Of a DNA stretch of 64,000 bases, positions 63,384 through 64,000 are shown piece after piece. The notes under the pieces are model-generated. The model was not told the DNA's origin, ran no database searches, and saw only the letters and a list, made by a program, of their open reading frames with translations. Location: positions 2,210,795 to 2,274,794 of the forward strand of contig CP130629.1 of the NCBI GenBank assembly GCA_030644725.1. The letters run 5' to 3'. Source of the stretch: Candidatus Electrothrix communis (GTDB taxonomy: Bacteria; Desulfobacterota; Desulfobulbia; Desulfobulbales; Desulfobulbaceae). Within the stretch, counting starts at the first letter, position 1; each line of letters starts with the position of its first letter. A program made the position numbers and the translations under genes.

Positions 63384-64000
63384 TCAAGGTCCTGCCGGGG
63401 TGAACAGATTGCTTTTCTCGCCGATATACTCTTCAGAAGACAACCAGCTGTCAAGGCCGAGACGAGACCACTGTTCACCTCCGAGACAGACGGTTTTCGC
63501 CTGTTGACCGGCCATTGTCACTTCAATATCATATTCCAGCGGATCTGTGACAAAAAGATCTGTCAGCATGACGACCTTGTTATACAGGGCGCTGCCGGGA
63601 AAAAGTGCTCGGTAGTTCGGTTCGTCCAGCGGGCCGATCTTGATCCGAAACTTTCCCATCCTGTCATCTATTTCCTCGCCAAGAAAGCTGTCATTGCCCA
63701 GGCCGACCTCATCCGCCCCAAGCCGGATCCTCTGGTCTTCCGGAATTTTGGCCTTTCTTTTCAGACAGCTGATAATATCAACGGGAAGATTCAGACTATC
63801 GGTCAGCAATGTCTTTAACCCCTGGGCGGATCGTGGTGCCTGGCTAAAAAGTCCTGTATAGCGCAGTAGAGAAGGAGCATCTTTAACGTGTTCTCTGAAT
63901 TCCGGCTCCCCCAGACCAAGCAGACAAAAAAGGCGATCAATATGGGAACTGTCCTGCTCTTCATAGACCTGCTGAAATTGCCGATATTTCAGCCAGCTCT
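63384..64000 (-). CDS. tssG: T6SS baseplate protein TssG (partial)
   Basis: The frame is open to the window edge, giving about 204 C-terminal residues: YTGLFSQAPRSAQGLKTLLT, FPGSALYNKVVMLTDLF and GGEQWSRLGLDSWLSSEEYI, all typical of TssG (VasB). The protein is part of the baseplate wedge with TssF and TssK. It is the upstream neighbour of clpV; remaining T6SS genes should lie beyond the window. Confidence 0.88.
   Translation of the reverse strand, partial: SWLKYRQFQQVYEEQDSSHIDRLFCLLGLGEPEFREHVKDAPSLLRYTGLFSQAPRSAQGLKTLLTDSLNLPVDIISCLKRKAKIPEDQRIRLGADEVGLGNDSFLGEEIDDRMGKFRIKIGPLDEPNYRALFPGSALYNKVVMLTDLFVTDPLEYDIEVTMAGQQAKTVCLGGEQWSRLGLDSWLSSEEYIGEKSNLFTPAGP

Noticed and set aside
1-64000. 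tRNA or rRNA genes
   Set aside because: No cloverleaf or rRNA-like sequence was noticed on either strand; a tRNAscan/Infernal run would be decisive.

Overview
This 64-kb window is bacterial chromosomal DNA, densely coded and free of rRNA and tRNA genes. Gene content points to a Gram-negative, probably anaerobic Desulfobacterota (Desulfobulbales-like) organism: an outer-membrane barrel, a TolC/HlyD/MacB-type exporter, KDO synthesis (KdsD), a type VI secretion system (T6SS), a CooT/CooJ-like nickel pair and many CsgG-domain proteins. A cable-bacterium relative is possible, but no marker proves it.

Left part (1-20.4 kb) is mostly housekeeping: a barrel C-terminus, a YciO/Sua5 protein, a membrane protein with an N-terminal ubiquitin-conjugating-enzyme (E2) fold lacking the catalytic cysteine, a minus-strand operon birA-acuI-kdsD-cooT-cooJ, ssb, a DnaJ co-chaperone, wecB, leuCD, an Rpn-type nuclease, fbp, pepA, and the outer-membrane and adaptor genes of an exporter.

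Middle part (20.4-32.5 kb) is an accessory island that appears to separate those two exporter genes from their ABC ATPase and MacB-like permease at 32.6-34.6 kb. It carries BrnT, HEPN-MNT and HigBA toxin-antitoxin modules and a minus-strand set of DUF1566 and lipase surface-protein genes. That set is led by a probable c-di-GMP-I (GEMM) riboswitch and is shredded by a tyrosine recombinase/IS91-like element (itself hit by a 116-bp MITE), an ISKra4-like IS and an IS66-family IS. Target duplications let several of the broken genes be rejoined.

Right-centre (34.7-49.1 kb) is a conserved-looking but unfamiliar envelope and signalling locus. It has three tandem CsgG/Ig-like paralogues facing an operon of PP2C phosphatase, trypsin-like protease, Ser/Thr kinase-PEGA, redoxin-TPR-CsgG and CsgG lipoprotein. 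Next to it are a double-FHA protein and an FHA-TM-lytic transglycosylase fusion with two unknown genes.

Right end (49.3-64 kb) holds a HepT-MntA module and a RAYT gene split by a second ISKra4-like copy with a clean 10-bp target duplication. It ends in a T6SS effector cluster: TssG (cut by the window edge), ClpV, VgrG with an octad-repeat tip, a TPR protein, an Rhs-PAAR effector with a probable ADP-ribosyltransferase toxin tip, and a candidate immunity gene. The kinase/phosphatase/FHA set beside it suggests threonine-phosphorylation control of the T6SS.
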